Below are positions 46,869 through 57,550 of a stretch of DNA of 64,000 bases, one piece after another. Source of the DNA: Pseudomonas reinekei. Its GTDB lineage: Bacteria > Pseudomonadota > Gammaproteobacteria > Pseudomonadales > Pseudomonadaceae. The notes beneath the pieces were generated by a model, which worked only from the letters and a program-made list of their open reading frames with translations, searched no databases and was not told the DNA's origin. Made by a program: the position numbers and the translations under genes. The stretch's first letter is position 1. The number at the start of each line of letters is the position of its first letter. Where the stretch lies: positions 310,001 through 374,000 of the forward strand of contig NZ_MSTQ01000004.1 of NCBI RefSeq assembly GCF_001945365.1. The letters run 5' to 3'.

Positions 46869-48785
46869 TCAAGCATCCAGTTCAGCCCAACGCTCGACCA
46901 TCACGTCGAGCTCAGCCTGCAACTGCGACAGCTGAGCAATCACGGCTGCGGTTTCAGCCGCAGGGCGCAGGTAGAAACCCGCATCCGCCATCTGAGCTTG
47001 CACAGCGGCGATCTGCTGCTCCATGGCTTCGATCTGGCCCGGTAACGCTTCCAGCTCGCGCTGCAACTTGTAGCTGAGCTTTTTCTTCGCTGGCGCCTCG
47101 ACCGCTGCCGCCACTGGCGCAGGCTCAGCCTTGACCACTGCGGAGTTAAGGTCGGCCTTGCCAGACTTGCTTTCGGTCACGCCCAGCAGACGCGGCGAGC
47201 CGCCCTGACGGAGCCAGTCCTGATAACCACCGACATACTCGCGAACCTTGCCTTCGCCTTCGAAGACCAGGGTGCTGGTCACCACGTTGTCGAGGAATGC
47301 CCGGTCGTGGCTGACCATCAGTACGGTGCCGTTGAAGGTCAGCAAGACCTCTTCCAGCAACTCGAGGGTTTCGACGTCGAGGTCGTTGGTCGGTTCGTCG
47401 AGGACCAGCAGGTTCGCCGGTTTGCTGAACAGTTTGGCCAGCAACAGACGGGCACGCTCACCACCGGACAGCGCCTTGACCGGCGTGCGGGCACGCTGCG
47501 GGCTGAACAGGAAGTCGCCGAGGTAGCTCAGCACGTGGCGGCTCTGGCCGTCGATGTCGATGAAGTCGCGCCCCTCAGCGACGTTATCGATCACGGTTTT
47601 TTCCAGATCCAGCTGATGACGCAACTGATCGAAGTAGGCGACGTCGATCTTCGTGCCCTCCTCCACTTTGCCGCTGGTCGGTTGCAGACCGCTGAGCATC
47701 AGTTTGAGCAGCGTGGTCTTGCCGGTGCCGTTGGCGCCGAGCAGACCGATGCGGTCGCCACGCTGCAGCACCATGGAGAAATCCTTGATCAGGAACGGCC
47801 CGCCCGGGTGAGCAAAGCTCACGTTCTCGAGCACCATCACCTGCTTGCCGGATTTATCGGCGGTTTCCAGCTGGATGTTGGCCTTGCCGGTACGCTCGCG
47901 CCGTTCGCTACGCTCGACACGCAAGGCTTTCAAGGCTCGCACACGGCCTTCGTTACGGGTGCGACGAGCCTTGATGCCCTGGCGAATCCACACTTCTTCC
48001 TGGGCCAGACGTTTGTCGAACAGCGCATTGGCCGTGGCCTCGGCAGCCAGTTCGGCTTCTTTATGCACCAGGAAACTGGCGTAGTCGCCATTCCAGTCGA
48101 TCAAGCCACCGCGATCCAGTTCGAGGATGCGAGTCGCGAGGTTTTGCAGGAAAGAACGGTCGTGCGTGATGAACAGCACGGCGCCCTGGAAATCCTTCAG
48201 CGCTTCTTCAAGCCAGGCAATCGCACCGATGTCCAGATGGTTGGTCGGTTCGTCGAGCAGCAGCAGGTCCGGCTCGGAAACCAGGGCCTGGGCCAGCAGT
48301 ACGCGGCGACGCCAGCCACCTGACAATTCGGCCAGCGTCTTGTCTGCCGGCAATTGCAGGCGACTCAGGGTGCTGTCGACCAGCGTCTGCAAACGCCAGC
48401 CATCGCGGGCTTCGAGGTCGTGCTGGACATGCATCAGTTTGTCCAGGTCAGCGTCGGTGACGATGTTCTGGCTCAGGTGGTGATACTCGGCGAGCAAGGC
48501 ACCCACACCGTCAAGGCCTTCAGCCACCACGTCGAACACGGTCCGCTCGTCGGCTACCGGCAATTCTTGCGGCAATTCACCAATCTTGAGGCCGGGTGCG
48601 CGCCAAACAGAGCCGTCATCGGGCTTCTGGTCGCCCTTGACGAGCTTCATCATGCTGGATTTGCCAGTGCCGTTGCGGCCGATGATGCACACCCGCTCTC
48701 CACGGGCGATCTGCCAGGACACCTTGTCCAACAACGGCATAGCGCCGAAAGCAAGGGACACATCGCTGAATTTGAGCAGGGTCAT
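46869..48785 (-). CDS. uup: ABC-F ATPase (Uup-like)
   Basis: A 638-residue ABC-F protein with two ATPase domains and no membrane segments. Walker A motifs are GRNGTGKSSMMK and GANGTGKTTLLK; signatures are ELSGGWRRRVLLAQA and LSGGERARLLLAKL. A C-terminal coiled coil (about 560-638, LEALPGQIEAMEQQIAAVQ) is the uup C-terminal domain. The start is MTLLKFSDVSLAFG (48785). ABC-F proteins act on ribosomes or, for Uup, suppress transposon excision; the exact role here is unknown. Confidence 0.93.
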   Translation of the reverse strand: MTLLKFSDVSLAFGAMPLLDKVSWQIARGERVCIIGRNGTGKSSMMKLVKGDQKPDDGSVWRAPGLKIGELPQELPVADERTVFDVVAEGLDGVGALLAEYHHLSQNIVTDADLDKLMHVQHDLEARDGWRLQTLVDSTLSRLQLPADKTLAELSGGWRRRVLLAQALVSEPDLLLLDEPTNHLDIGAIAWLEEALKDFQGAVLFITHDRSFLQNLATRILELDRGGLIDWNGDYASFLVHKEAELAAEATANALFDKRLAQEEVWIRQGIKARRTRNEGRVRALKALRVERSERRERTGKANIQLETADKSGKQVMVLENVSFAHPGGPFLIKDFSMVLQRGDRIGLLGANGTGKTTLLKLMLSGLQPTSGKVEEGTKIDVAYFDQLRHQLDLEKTVIDNVAEGRDFIDIDGQSRHVLSYLGDFLFSPQRARTPVKALSGGERARLLLAKLFSKPANLLVLDEPTNDLDVETLELLEEVLLTFNGTVLMVSHDRAFLDNVVTSTLVFEGEGKVREYVGGYQDWLRQGGSPRLLGVTESKSGKADLNSAVVKAEPAPVAAAVEAPAKKKLSYKLQRELEALPGQIEAMEQQIAAVQAQMADAGFYLRPAAETAAVIAQLSQLQAELDVMVERWAELDA

Positions 48786-48998
48786 GAGCTTCTCCAAAAA
48801 CCGGGCGCGCATTCTACCTGAATCAAGGCTTCAGAAGGCCGGCAATTTCACTGTCGAAGCACTCTGCACAACAAATGTTGCGAACTGATGCAGACAGGTC
48901 CGCAAAGCTTTCACCCGCTGCTGGCAAAAGGCTAAGCTACAGATAATTCAGTGTCGGCATCGCCAGCACTTGTCATGGTTTTTCTGTCCGGACGTCTC

Positions 48999-50927
48999 AT
49001 GCGCAGTCGCCTTTTCAATTTTTTATCGTGCTTTTTACTGTCTGCCGCTGCCGTTCAATCCGCCCAGGCGGTAGACCTGTCCACCCAACGCCAGTATTAC
49101 GATGAAGCCAAACGCGCCTTGGCCAAGGGCGACACCGGCCCTTATTTCCGTTACAGCCAGGCCTTGGCCGATTATCCGCTGGAACCCTACCTGGCCTACG
49201 ACGAGCTGACCGCGCGCCTGAAAACCGCGAGCAACGCCGAGATCGAAAAATTTCTCGCCGAGCATGGCGACCTGCCGCAAGCCAACTGGATGAAACTGCG
49301 CTGGTTGCGCTGGCTGGCCGATCGCGGTGACTGGGCGACCTTCGTCAAGTACTACGACCCCAAGCTCAACTTCACCGAACTGGACTGCCTGAACGCGCAG
49401 TACCAGATCAGCCACAACCTCAAGTCCGAAGGCTACGCCAACGCCAACAAGCTCTGGCTGACCGGCAAATCGCAACCGGCGGCCTGTGACGCGTTGTTCG
49501 GCATGTGGGCCGCCGACGGCCAGTTGACCGAACAAAAACGCTGGGAGCGCACCAAGCTCGCCGCCCAGGCGCGCAACTACCCACTGGCCAACAGCCTGGT
49601 CAATGGCCTGACCACCCTTGCCCCTCGTGGCCGCTTGCTGGTGGATGTGGCGCAGAACCCGGAGCTGTTAAACCAGCCATCGCGCTTCACCCCGGCCGAT
49701 GAGCCGATGTCCGACGTGGTCAGTCTCGGCCTGCGCCGCCTTGCCCGCCAGGACCCTGACAGGGCCATGAACCTGTTGGACGGATATGCCAGCAGCATGC
49801 ACTTCTCGCGGGATGAAAAAGTCGCGATTGCCAGAGAAATCGGATTGACGCTCGCCAAACGTTTCGACGGTCGCGCATTGGAGATGATGACCAAATATGA
49901 TCCGGAGTTGCGCGACAATACCGTATCCGAATGGCGCATGCGCCTGTTGCTTCGCCTGGCCCGTTGGGACGACGCCTATCAGTTGACCCGACGCCTGCCG
50001 CAGGATCTCGCTACCACCAATCGCTGGCGATACTGGCAAGCCCGCAGCCTGGAACTGGCGCAACCACAGAGTCCAGAACCGCAAACCCTCTACAAGAACC
50101 TCGCCCGGGAGCGTGACTTCTACGGATTTCTCGCCGCCGATCGGTCGCAATCACCCTATTCGTTGAACAACAAACCACTGGTGATGAGCCAGGCCTTGAT
50201 CAATAAAGTGCGCAATACCCCCGGCATACGTCGCGCCCTGGAGTTCCACGCTCGCGGGCAAATCGTCGACGGGCGCCGCGAGTGGTACCACGTCAGTCGC
50301 CACTTCAGCCGTGATGAAATGGTTGCCCAGGCGAAACTGGCCTATGACCTGAAATGGTATTTCCCGGCGATCCGCACGATCAGCCAGGCACAGTACTGGG
50401 ATGACCTGGACATTCGATTCCCGATGGCTCACCGCAATGCACTGGTGCGTGAAGCCAAGAATCGTGGCTTGCATTCGAGCTGGGTGTTCGCCATTACCCG
50501 GCAGGAAAGCGCCTTCATGGACGATGCACGTTCGGGCGTCGGCGCTTCAGGCCTGATGCAGTTGATGCCCGCCACGGCCAAGGAAACCGCGCGCAAATTC
50601 AGCATCCCGTACGCCTCGCCGCAGCAATTGTTCGACCCGGACAAGAACATCCAGCTCGGCGCCGCCTACCTGAGCCAGGTGCACAGCCAATTCAACGGCA
50701 ACCGCGTCCTCGCCTCCGCCGCCTACAACGCAGGCCCAGGCCGTGTGCGTCAGTGGCTGCGCGGCGCCGACCACCTGAGCTTCGACGTGTGGGTCGAAAG
50801 CATCCCGTTCGACGAAACCCGCCAGTACGTGCAAAACGTGTTGTCGTACTCGGTGATCTACGGCCAGAAACTCAACTCACCGCAGCCAATCGTGGACTGG
50901 CACGAACGGTACTTCGACGACCAGTGA
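48999..50927 (+). CDS. slt: Soluble lytic murein transglycosylase
   Basis: A 642-residue periplasmic enzyme with a signal peptide (MRSRLFNFLSCFLLSAAAVQSAQA), a helical U-domain and linker (30-450), and a C-terminal SLT catalytic domain. The catalytic Glu is in AITRQESAF, followed by GASGLMQLMPATA and ASAAYNAGPGRVRQWL. It cleaves glycan strands to anhydro-muropeptides, feeding the NagZ recycling route. I start at 48999; further upstream codons have no signal for translation. Confidence 0.94.
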   Translation: MRSRLFNFLSCFLLSAAAVQSAQAVDLSTQRQYYDEAKRALAKGDTGPYFRYSQALADYPLEPYLAYDELTARLKTASNAEIEKFLAEHGDLPQANWMKLRWLRWLADRGDWATFVKYYDPKLNFTELDCLNAQYQISHNLKSEGYANANKLWLTGKSQPAACDALFGMWAADGQLTEQKRWERTKLAAQARNYPLANSLVNGLTTLAPRGRLLVDVAQNPELLNQPSRFTPADEPMSDVVSLGLRRLARQDPDRAMNLLDGYASSMHFSRDEKVAIAREIGLTLAKRFDGRALEMMTKYDPELRDNTVSEWRMRLLLRLARWDDAYQLTRRLPQDLATTNRWRYWQARSLELAQPQSPEPQTLYKNLARERDFYGFLAADRSQSPYSLNNKPLVMSQALINKVRNTPGIRRALEFHARGQIVDGRREWYHVSRHFSRDEMVAQAKLAYDLKWYFPAIRTISQAQYWDDLDIRFPMAHRNALVREAKNRGLHSSWVFAITRQESAFMDDARSGVGASGLMQLMPATAKETARKFSIPYASPQQLFDPDKNIQLGAAYLSQVHSQFNGNRVLASAAYNAGPGRVRQWLRGADHLSFDVWVESIPFDETRQYVQNVLSYSVIYGQKLNSPQPIVDWHERYFDDQ

Positions 50928-50988
50928 TGCCCCGCCAGGAACTGCCGAAGACTGCGATCTTTTGATCTGCACTTGTCTGCAAGACACC

Positions 50989-51022
50989 AAAATGCCCGCA
51001 TCGATTGATGCGGGCATTTTTG
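50989..51022. terminator. Terminator between slt and the ABC exporter
   Basis: AATGCCCGCATC (50991-51002) / GATGCGGGCATT (51007-51018) with a GATT loop, followed by TTTTT to the right and preceded by an A run, so it suits both converging genes. Confidence 0.9.
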
Positions 51023-51060
51023 TTGAAACTAGATCAAAACATCGCAGCCTGGCACAGTGC

Positions 51061-52848
51061 CTACAGGTGAAGATTGAGCTCAGCGTTGCCATCACTGAAC
51101 TGCAAGGCCGCCAGCCGCGCATACAGCGCATTGCTGGCGATGAGTTCTTGATGCGTGCCCACCGCCACCAGTTTGCCTTGGTCCATCACCGCGATGCGGT
51201 CGGCGTTTTTCACGGTGGCCAGGCGATGGGCGATGACCAGGGTGGTGCGGTTTTTCATCAGGCTGGGCAGCGCTTGTTGAATCAAATGTTCGCTTTGTGC
51301 ATCGAGGGCGCTGGTGGCTTCGTCGAGCAACAGGATCGGCGCATCCACCAGCAACGCCCTCGCGATGGCCAGGCGCTGGCGCTGGCCGCCGGACAAACCG
51401 AGGCCGCCATCGCCCAGGTGCGTCTGGTAACCGTTGGGCATGGCTTCGATAAAGTCGTGGGCGTAGGCGATTTTTGCCGCCTCCTGCACTTCAGCAAGCG
51501 TCGCCGTCGGGTTGCCGTAGCGGATGTTCTCTTCAATGCTGCCAAAAAACAGCGCCGGGGTCTGCGAGACCAGTGCGAAGCAACGACGCAGGTCCAATGG
51601 ATCGAGCTGGGTCAACGGCGTGCCGTCGAGCAGGATGCGCCCCTCGGCCGGGTCGTAGAAGCGCAGCAGCAGGTCATACACCGTCGACTTGCCCGCCCCG
51701 GAGGGACCGACCAAGGCCAGGGTTTCTCCAGGCCGTATGCTCAGGTTCAAGCCATCGACGGCATAACTTTCGGGACGCGACGGGTAGGAAAAGCGCACGT
51801 CCTGAAGCACCAGTTCGCCCTTCACTCGTTCGGGTAAGGCGACTACGTCAGTGGCAGGTGGTTGAATGATGTTTTCTGAACGCAGCAACTCGGCGATCCG
51901 TTCCGCTGCACCGGCGGCGCGCTGCAATTCGCCGATCACTTCGCTCAAGGTGCCGAACGCGCTGCCAACGATCAGGCTGTAAAAAACGAATGCCGCCAGC
52001 TCACCCGCCGAAATGCGCCCGGCAATCACGTCCATGCCACCGACCCAGAGCATGACCCCTACCGCACCCAGCACCAACACGATCACCAGGGTAATCAGCC
52101 AGGCCCGCTGGAAAATGCGTTTACGCGCGGTGTCGAACGCTTCTTCCACAGTGACGGCAAACCGCCGTTCGTCCTGGGACTGGTGGTTGTAGGCCTGCAC
52201 GGTTTTGATCTGGCCGAGGGTCTCGGAGACATAACTGCCGATATCGGCGATCCGGTCCTGACTCAAGCGTGACAGGCTGCGCACCCGTCGGCCGAAAATC
52301 AGGATCGGCGCAATCACCAACGGCAAGGCGACCACGACGATGCTGGTGAGCTTGGGATTGGTGATAAACAACAGGACGATGCCGCCGATCACCATCAACA
52401 GATTGCGTAAAAACAACGAGAGCGAAGAGCCGATCACCGATTGCAGCAGGGTGGTATCGGCGGTAAGCCGCGATTGGATTTCCGAGCTGCGGTTGTTTTC
52501 GTAAAACCCGGGATGCAGATAAATCAGATGGTTGAACACCTGCCGGCGAATGTCGGCGACGCAGCGCTCGCCGATCCACGACACCAGATAAAACCGGGCG
52601 AAGGTCCCGAGCGCCAATCCCAGCACCAGCAACATGAAAACGCCGATGGACTGGTTGAGCAGATGCGGCGACTGGGTCATGAAGCCTTGATCCACCAGCA
52701 TTCGAATGCCCTGCCCCATGGACAAGGTGATGCCTGCCGTGACAATTAACGCCAGCAAAGCACCCAACGCATGCCAGCGATAAGGTGCAATGAAACGGCT
52801 GGCCAGACGAATGGCACGGCGGTGTCGAACAGTGAGCATTGGCATCAT
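51061..52848 (-). CDS. MsbA-type ABC exporter (fused permease-ATPase)
   Basis: A 595-residue half-transporter. Six membrane helices lie in residues 25-315 (YRWHALGALLALIVTAGITL first), then an ATPase with Walker A (GPSGAGKSTVYDLLL), signature (GLSGGQRQRLAIARALL) and Walker B (ILLLDEATSALD), and the switch His (IAHRLATV). It belongs to the lipid/drug exporter group and works as a dimer; the substrate is not identifiable. Start uncertain between two adjacent ATGs at 52848 and 52845. Confidence 0.9.
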   Translation of the reverse strand: MMPMLTVRHRRAIRLASRFIAPYRWHALGALLALIVTAGITLSMGQGIRMLVDQGFMTQSPHLLNQSIGVFMLLVLGLALGTFARFYLVSWIGERCVADIRRQVFNHLIYLHPGFYENNRSSEIQSRLTADTTLLQSVIGSSLSLFLRNLLMVIGGIVLLFITNPKLTSIVVVALPLVIAPILIFGRRVRSLSRLSQDRIADIGSYVSETLGQIKTVQAYNHQSQDERRFAVTVEEAFDTARKRIFQRAWLITLVIVLVLGAVGVMLWVGGMDVIAGRISAGELAAFVFYSLIVGSAFGTLSEVIGELQRAAGAAERIAELLRSENIIQPPATDVVALPERVKGELVLQDVRFSYPSRPESYAVDGLNLSIRPGETLALVGPSGAGKSTVYDLLLRFYDPAEGRILLDGTPLTQLDPLDLRRCFALVSQTPALFFGSIEENIRYGNPTATLAEVQEAAKIAYAHDFIEAMPNGYQTHLGDGGLGLSGGQRQRLAIARALLVDAPILLLDEATSALDAQSEHLIQQALPSLMKNRTTLVIAHRLATVKNADRIAVMDQGKLVAVGTHQELIASNALYARLAALQFSDGNAELNLHL

Positions 52849-53099
52849 CCAGGACGGAAGAGTGGATCAGGACAACCTACACCGATCAATGGGGTGGAAC
52901 TTGGTAAATCACAATGAGTCAGGTTAATTATGTCCACCAAGACTAGGCGCTAGACGCTATCGGTCTAACGTCCGGGTGGCAACGCCGGAGTATTTCTGGT
53001 GGACTGATATTGCCGTTCTGAAGTGATCGCAGGGAGTTGTCATAGCCTGGTCACCTGGCGGTTTTATAGTGGGTACACAACCTGATGAGGAGACAGGCC

Positions 53100-53279
53100 A
53101 TGTCCTTGCAAAACAGCAGCGATGACAAGATTCAAGTGATCCGCACACAGCCAGACCAGTCTCTGGGTTGCTCGATTATCGATGAACAGGGCCGCGAAGT
53201 ACCGATCACTGAAGACATGATCCAGAAAGCTTGCAGCGAACTGGAGAAGCGATTGGTCAAGCCTGTCGAACAAGAGTGA
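53100..53279 (+). CDS. Small conserved protein
   Basis: A 59-residue soluble acidic protein (MSLQNSSDDKIQVIRTQPDQ...EMIQKACSELEKRL). The ATG at 53100 has GAGGAG 7 bp upstream. A strong terminator follows its stop by 19 bp, so it is a monocistronic unit. No function is known to me; similar small proteins are common in pseudomonads. Confidence 0.8.
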   Translation: MSLQNSSDDKIQVIRTQPDQSLGCSIIDEQGREVPITEDMIQKACSELEKRLVKPVEQE

Positions 53280-53298
53280 TATAGCCACCGTCTTCTTG

Positions 53299-53326
53299 AC
53301 CCGGCCCTTGCAGGCCGGGTTTTTTA
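53299..53326 (+). terminator. Terminator after the small gene
   Basis: ACCCGGCC (53299-53306) / GGCCGGGT (53313-53320) with CTTGCA loop and TTTTTT. Confidence 0.92.
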
Positions 53327-53372
53327 TGCCCGCACAAACAGCTTTGTGTGGGAGCTGCCGCACGAGTGGTCT

Positions 53373-54515
53373 TTAGACGGGTGTCGCGCCCAACGCTGCG
53401 ACAATCTGTTGCAATGCCGGCGCATCACCGTCAATCCGCACCTGCAAGCCATTGATCTCGCGCCGCGATGGGTAATTCTTGCGCAGCACATCAAACGCCA
53501 CACGCTGCTCGCTCACACTGCCTACAAGACTGCGGCGAAAGTCCGCGTCATCGCGGCGCGGGTCGTACACGCCTCGGCACACCATCGCCAGTGCCCAGGC
53601 CGGATCGCTTTCAGCGCTCAAGGTCACTTGCGATAACCAGGGTGCCGGCAACAAATCACTCAAGCTGACGGTGGCCGGTTGCCCGAGGAATTCGCAATAC
53701 GCCTGGTAGATCTGCGCCGTACCGCGTTGTTTGCCGTCGAGGCTGTAGCCGGCAATGTGCGGCGTTGCCAATACGCAGAGTTCGGCCAGCGCTACATCGA
53801 CTTCCGGCTCGCCTTCCCAGACATCAAGCACGGCCTGCAGGTCTTCACGCTCCAGTAACACATCACGCAATGCAGCGTTATTGACCACCGGCCCGCGGCT
53901 GGCATTGATCAGCCAGGCGCCGGGTTTGAGCTGGCTCAAGCGTTTTCTATCAAACAGATGCCAGGTCGACTGCGGGCCTTGTTTGGTCAGCGGCGTGTGC
54001 AGGCTGATCACGTCGCACTGCTCGATGATGTCTTCAAGGCTGACGTAATCGCCGGTTTCAGCGGCTTGCCGGGGCGGGTCGCAAACCAGCACTTTCCAGC
54101 CAAGCCCCTGCAGGACCTTGACCAGTCGCCCGCCCACTTCACCGGCACCGACCACGCCATATGTGCGCCGCGTCAGGTCGACCCCTTCGATTTCGGCCAG
54201 GGTCAGGAGGCTGCCGAGCACGTAGTCGACTACGCCACGGGCATTGCAACCCGGCGCACTCGACCAAGTGATGCCGGCCTGTTGAAAGTAATCCAGATCC
54301 AGGTGATCGGTGCCGATGGTGCAAGTGCCAACAAAGCGCACCTTGCTGCCTTCGAGCAGCGCGCGGTTGACGTTGGTCACCGAGCGCACCAGCAATACGT
54401 CGGCCTGTTCGACGGTGGCGCGGTCGATGGATCGGCCCGGCACCCGGCGGATTTCTCCGAAACCTTCGAAGAACGCATCAAGCAGGGGAATATTTTCGTC
54501 GGCAACAATCAGCAT
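53373..54515 (-). CDS. pdxB: Erythronate-4-phosphate dehydrogenase PdxB
   Basis: A 380-residue D-isomer-specific 2-hydroxyacid dehydrogenase of the DXP-dependent pyridoxal phosphate pathway. The Rossmann segment [18 protein letters not shown], the catalytic-region [16 protein letters not shown] and the active-site [10 protein letters not shown] (His) are present, and the C-terminal PdxB dimerisation domain (about 300-380) separates it from other family members. A MATE transporter gene diverges from it. Confidence 0.96.
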   Translation of the reverse strand: MLIVADENIPLLDAFFEGFGEIRRVPGRSIDRATVEQADVLLVRSVTNVNRALLEGSKVRFVGTCTIGTDHLDLDYFQQAGITWSSAPGCNARGVVDYVLGSLLTLAEIEGVDLTRRTYGVVGAGEVGGRLVKVLQGLGWKVLVCDPPRQAAETGDYVSLEDIIEQCDVISLHTPLTKQGPQSTWHLFDRKRLSQLKPGAWLINASRGPVVNNAALRDVLLEREDLQAVLDVWEGEPEVDVALAELCVLATPHIAGYSLDGKQRGTAQIYQAYCEFLGQPATVSLSDLLPAPWLSQVTLSAESDPAWALAMVCRGVYDPRRDDADFRRSLVGSVSEQRVAFDVLRKNYPSRREINGLQVRIDGDAPALQQIVAALGATPV

Positions 54516-54649
54516 GGCAGGCTCCTTAGGCGGATCGGCAGTGTAGGCGGAGATGGCCCATAACGCCTAGCACACGCCAGAGGGTCGATTACAAAACGCT
54601 AACACGGGTCTTTTCCTGACCACTGCGTCAACGCGTAGAATGCGCGCCT

Positions 54650-56089
54650 GTGCAACAAAACCTTTTGGACGCTTTGCTATTGAATCCTGTAACTGAAAAT
54701 ACCGCCGCCGCAGCGCCTGCGCGCACGACGCCCGTACGCATCGAGTTCAAAGGCCTGCTCAGCCTGGCGGTGCCAATCATGGTCGCGCAGTTGGCTACCA
54801 CGGCCATGGGCTTTGTCGATGCGGTGATGGCCGGCCGCGTCAGCCCGCGAGACCTCGCCTCGGTGGCGCTGGGCAACTCGATCTGGATTCCGGTCTACCT
54901 GCTGATGTCCGGCGTTCTGCTGGCCACCACGCCCAAGGTCGCACAACGCTTTGGCGCCGGGCAGTTCGACGAGATCGGTCCGCTGGTACGCCAGGCGTTA
55001 TGGCTGGCACTGTGTGTCGGGTTGATCGGCAGTGGCCTGCTGCTTGCCGCCGAGCCGATCCTGCACTGGATGAAAGTCGATGCTCAATTGATCGAGCCGA
55101 GCATGGGTTACCTGCACGGCATCGCTTTCGGCTTGCCGGGCATGGCCTTCTATTATGTGCTGCGCTGCTACAGCGATGGCATGGGTCGGACGCGTCCGAG
55201 CATGGTCATTGGCCTGTGCGGCCTGTTGCTGAACATCCCGCTGAACTATGCGCTGATCTATGGTCACTTCGGCGCTCCGGCCCTGGGTGGCGTCGGCTGC
55301 GGCTGGGCCAGCGGCATCGTGATGTGGTTCATGGCGTTGAGCATGGCCGCCTGGACCTTCTGGGCGCCGTTTTATGCGCGTACTCGTGTGCTGGTGCGCT
55401 TCGACCGCCCGCAATGGGCCGTGATCAAGCGCTTGGTCAGCATTGGCCTGCCGATTGGTATCGCGGTCTTCGCCGAGTCCAGCATTTTTGCGGTCATTGC
55501 CCTGCTGATCGGCAGCCTCGGCTCCACCGTGGTCGCCGGCCACCAAATCGCCCTGAACATCAGCTCGCTGCTGTTCATGATTCCTTACTCGCTGGGCATG
55601 GCGGTCACGGTTCGGGTCGGCCAGGCACTGGGCGCTGGCAATCCCTGGCAGGCGCGGTTCGCCGCGAAAGTCGGGCTCGGTGCCGCCCTGGTATTTGCCG
55701 CGTTTTCGGCGACGCTGATTCTGTGCCTGCGCGAACCGATCGCTTCGATCTATACGCCCGACAAGGCGGTGATCCAGATTGCGTCGATGTTGATCGTCTA
55801 TGCCGCGCTGTATCAGTTCTCGGATGCCATCCAGGTGATCTGCGCCGGAGCGCTGCGTGGTTACCAGGACACGCGGGTGACGATGATCCTGACGCTGTTC
55901 GCTTACTGGGGAATCGGCTTGCCGGTCGGTTACGTGCTGGGGCTGACCGATTGGCTCGGCCCCGCCAGCGGCCCGAGCGGGCTCTGGGAAGGCTTGATCG
56001 CCGGCTTGAGTTGTGCGGCGCTGATGCTGTCGATTCGACTGACCCGTAGTGCTCGCAAACGGATTCGACCAAGCCGCCCGGCGGGCTGA
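54650..56089 (+). CDS. MATE-family multidrug efflux transporter
   Basis: A 479-residue inner-membrane protein of the NorM type with about 12 membrane helices. Typical family segments are FKGLLSLAVPIMVAQLATTAMGFVDAVMAG at the first helix, followed by YSDGMGRTRPSM and AGALRGYQDTRVTM near the end. It exports cationic drugs by exchange with H+ or Na+. The start is taken as GTG at 54650; no ATG fits this frame earlier. The pump lies opposite pdxB. Confidence 0.88.
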   Translation: MQQNLLDALLLNPVTENTAAAAPARTTPVRIEFKGLLSLAVPIMVAQLATTAMGFVDAVMAGRVSPRDLASVALGNSIWIPVYLLMSGVLLATTPKVAQRFGAGQFDEIGPLVRQALWLALCVGLIGSGLLLAAEPILHWMKVDAQLIEPSMGYLHGIAFGLPGMAFYYVLRCYSDGMGRTRPSMVIGLCGLLLNIPLNYALIYGHFGAPALGGVGCGWASGIVMWFMALSMAAWTFWAPFYARTRVLVRFDRPQWAVIKRLVSIGLPIGIAVFAESSIFAVIALLIGSLGSTVVAGHQIALNISSLLFMIPYSLGMAVTVRVGQALGAGNPWQARFAAKVGLGAALVFAAFSATLILCLREPIASIYTPDKAVIQIASMLIVYAALYQFSDAIQVICAGALRGYQDTRVTMILTLFAYWGIGLPVGYVLGLTDWLGPASGPSGLWEGLIAGLSCAALMLSIRLTRSARKRIRPSRPAG

Positions 56090-56099
56090 CTGCATAAAC

Positions 56100-56129
56100 A
56101 AAAAGACCTGCTTTTGCAGGTCTTTTTTT
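56100..56129. terminator. Terminator between the MATE gene and tusA
   Basis: AAAAGACCTGC (56101-56111) / GCAGGTCTTTT (56116-56126) with TTTT loop; works in both directions. Confidence 0.92.
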
Positions 56130-56132
56130 CTG

Positions 56133-56384
56133 TTAATTGGATTTTTTGCGGATCCAGTACAGATAGGTGCCCGCGTTTTCGTGCTGCGCTACCAGTTCGT
56201 GGTCGAGAAACACGCAGAACTTGGGGATGTCACGACGGGTCGACGGATCGGTGGCAATCACCTTGAGCAGACCGCCAGGCGTCAGGTCACGGATGTGCTG
56301 GTGCAACATCATCACCGGCTCCGGGCAGTTGAGGCCGGTGGCGTCGAGGGTGCCGTCAACCGGCGTATCTAGTATTTCACTCAT
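56133..56384 (-). CDS. tusA: Sulfurtransferase TusA
   Basis: An 83-residue protein starting at 56384 (AGGAG 7 bp upstream). The CPEP motif ([10 protein letters not shown], Cys20) is the persulfide site of TusA. It carries sulfur from cysteine desulfurase toward tRNA 2-thiouridine and other products. A REP palindrome separates it from rlmM; both read leftward. Confidence 0.94.
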   Translation of the reverse strand: MSEILDTPVDGTLDATGLNCPEPVMMLHQHIRDLTPGGLLKVIATDPSTRRDIPKFCVFLDHELVAQHENAGTYLYWIRKKSN

Positions 56385-56429
56385 GATCAACTCCTGAATC
56401 TGGCCGGCATTGTCGCGCATTGCCGGGTT

Positions 56430-56459
56430 TGTGGCGAGGGAGCTTGCTCCCTTGCCACA
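56430..56459. repeat. REP palindrome between rlmM and tusA
   Basis: TGTGGCGAGGGAGC-TT-GCTCCCTTGCCACA is the same 30-bp element as at 7616-7645, with one base different. Confidence 0.85.
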
Positions 56460-56476
56460 AAAGCCATCGATGGGTA

Positions 56477-57550
56477 TCAACGGGACTTGGGTTTCTTTAC
56501 GTCCAGTCGGCGCAAATGGCAGGTCACTTCTTCGCGGTCGTGGTACAGCTGTTTGCAGCCGATCTCGACCTTGATGCCCCGGGCCTTGAAGCCATCGGCA
56601 ATGCGTTCCAGCAGGCGCTTCACTTCGGCATAGCGCTGTTTCATCGGCAGCTTGAGGTTGACCACCGCCTCGCGGCAATGCCCATCGCCAATCCACTCTT
56701 CGAGCATCGCGGCGTTGCGTGCCGGTTTCTCGACGATGTCGCAGACCATCCAGTCCACCGGTTGCTTGGGCTTGAAGGTGAAACCGTCGGCCATCAAATG
56801 CTGCACCAGGCCAGTGTCCATCAGGCTTTCGGCCATCGGGCCGTTGTCGATGGCGGTCACCAGCATGCCGCGGTTGACCAGCTGCCAGGTCCAGCCCCCC
56901 GGCGCGGCGCCAAGGTCGACGCCGGTCATGTCACTGTGCAAGCGCTCGTCCCATTGATCTCGCGGGATAAAATGGTGCCAGGCCTCTTCCAGCTTCAAGG
57001 TCGAACGGCTCGGCGCTTCGCGAGGGAATTTCAAACGCGGAATGCCCATCGGCCACATCGCCGAGTTGTTCGACTCGGCCAGACCGGCGAACACTTCACG
57101 ACCGCTCTTGAAGGTCAGCAGCAGGCGCGGCTTGCTGGCGTCGTCCACCAGTTTGCCGGCCGCCATCAATGCCTTGCGCAGGTGCACTTCGAACTTTTTG
57201 CAGAAGTTCGACAGTTCCTTGCCATCATTGGTGTCGACCATTTCCAGCCACAAGCTGCCGCACACGGGGAAATCCGCCATGTGCGCGAGGATCACACTGA
57301 TGCGGTCGGTTTCCGGCAGATCAATGAAAATGCCCCGTGCCCATTGGCGCGGGAAGATCAGGCGTTCGAAACGCTGACCGCGCATCAGGCGTTCGGCGCC
57401 ATCCTCTTCGGTGCAGACAAATTCGGCGCAGGCACTGGCGGCCTTGGCCTTGGCATAACCGGCCACGTTCAGTTGTGCGGCGAGGTCGGAAATCTCGGAA
57501 CAGACTTCGCCTTCGAAGCCCGGCCGGCAATGCATGAATAGGGTGTTCAT
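56477..57550 (-). CDS. rlmM: 23S rRNA C2498 2'-O-methyltransferase RlmM
   Basis: A 357-residue SAM-dependent enzyme starting at [19 protein letters not shown] (57550), with AGGAG 5 bp upstream. An N-terminal THUMP-like part is followed by an FtsJ-type domain (about 195-340) with [15 protein letters not shown] (SAM site), ITAIDNGPM... and [10 protein letters not shown]. It methylates C2498 of 23S rRNA. acnA diverges from it. Confidence 0.95.
   Translation of the reverse strand: MNTLFMHCRPGFEGEVCSEISDLAAQLNVAGYAKAKAASACAEFVCTEEDGAERLMRGQRFERLIFPRQWARGIFIDLPETDRISVILAHMADFPVCGSLWLEMVDTNDGKELSNFCKKFEVHLRKALMAAGKLVDDASKPRLLLTFKSGREVFAGLAESNNSAMWPMGIPRLKFPREAPSRSTLKLEEAWHHFIPRDQWDERLHSDMTGVDLGAAPGGWTWQLVNRGMLVTAIDNGPMAESLMDTGLVQHLMADGFTFKPKQPVDWMVCDIVEKPARNAAMLEEWIGDGHCREAVVNLKLPMKQRYAEVKRLLERIADGFKARGIKVEIGCKQLYHDREEVTCHLRRLDVKKPKSR

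Noticed and set aside
53346..53370. GTGGGAGCTGCC segment as a REP element near pdxB
   Set aside because: Only a partial arm is present and no inverted partner was found.
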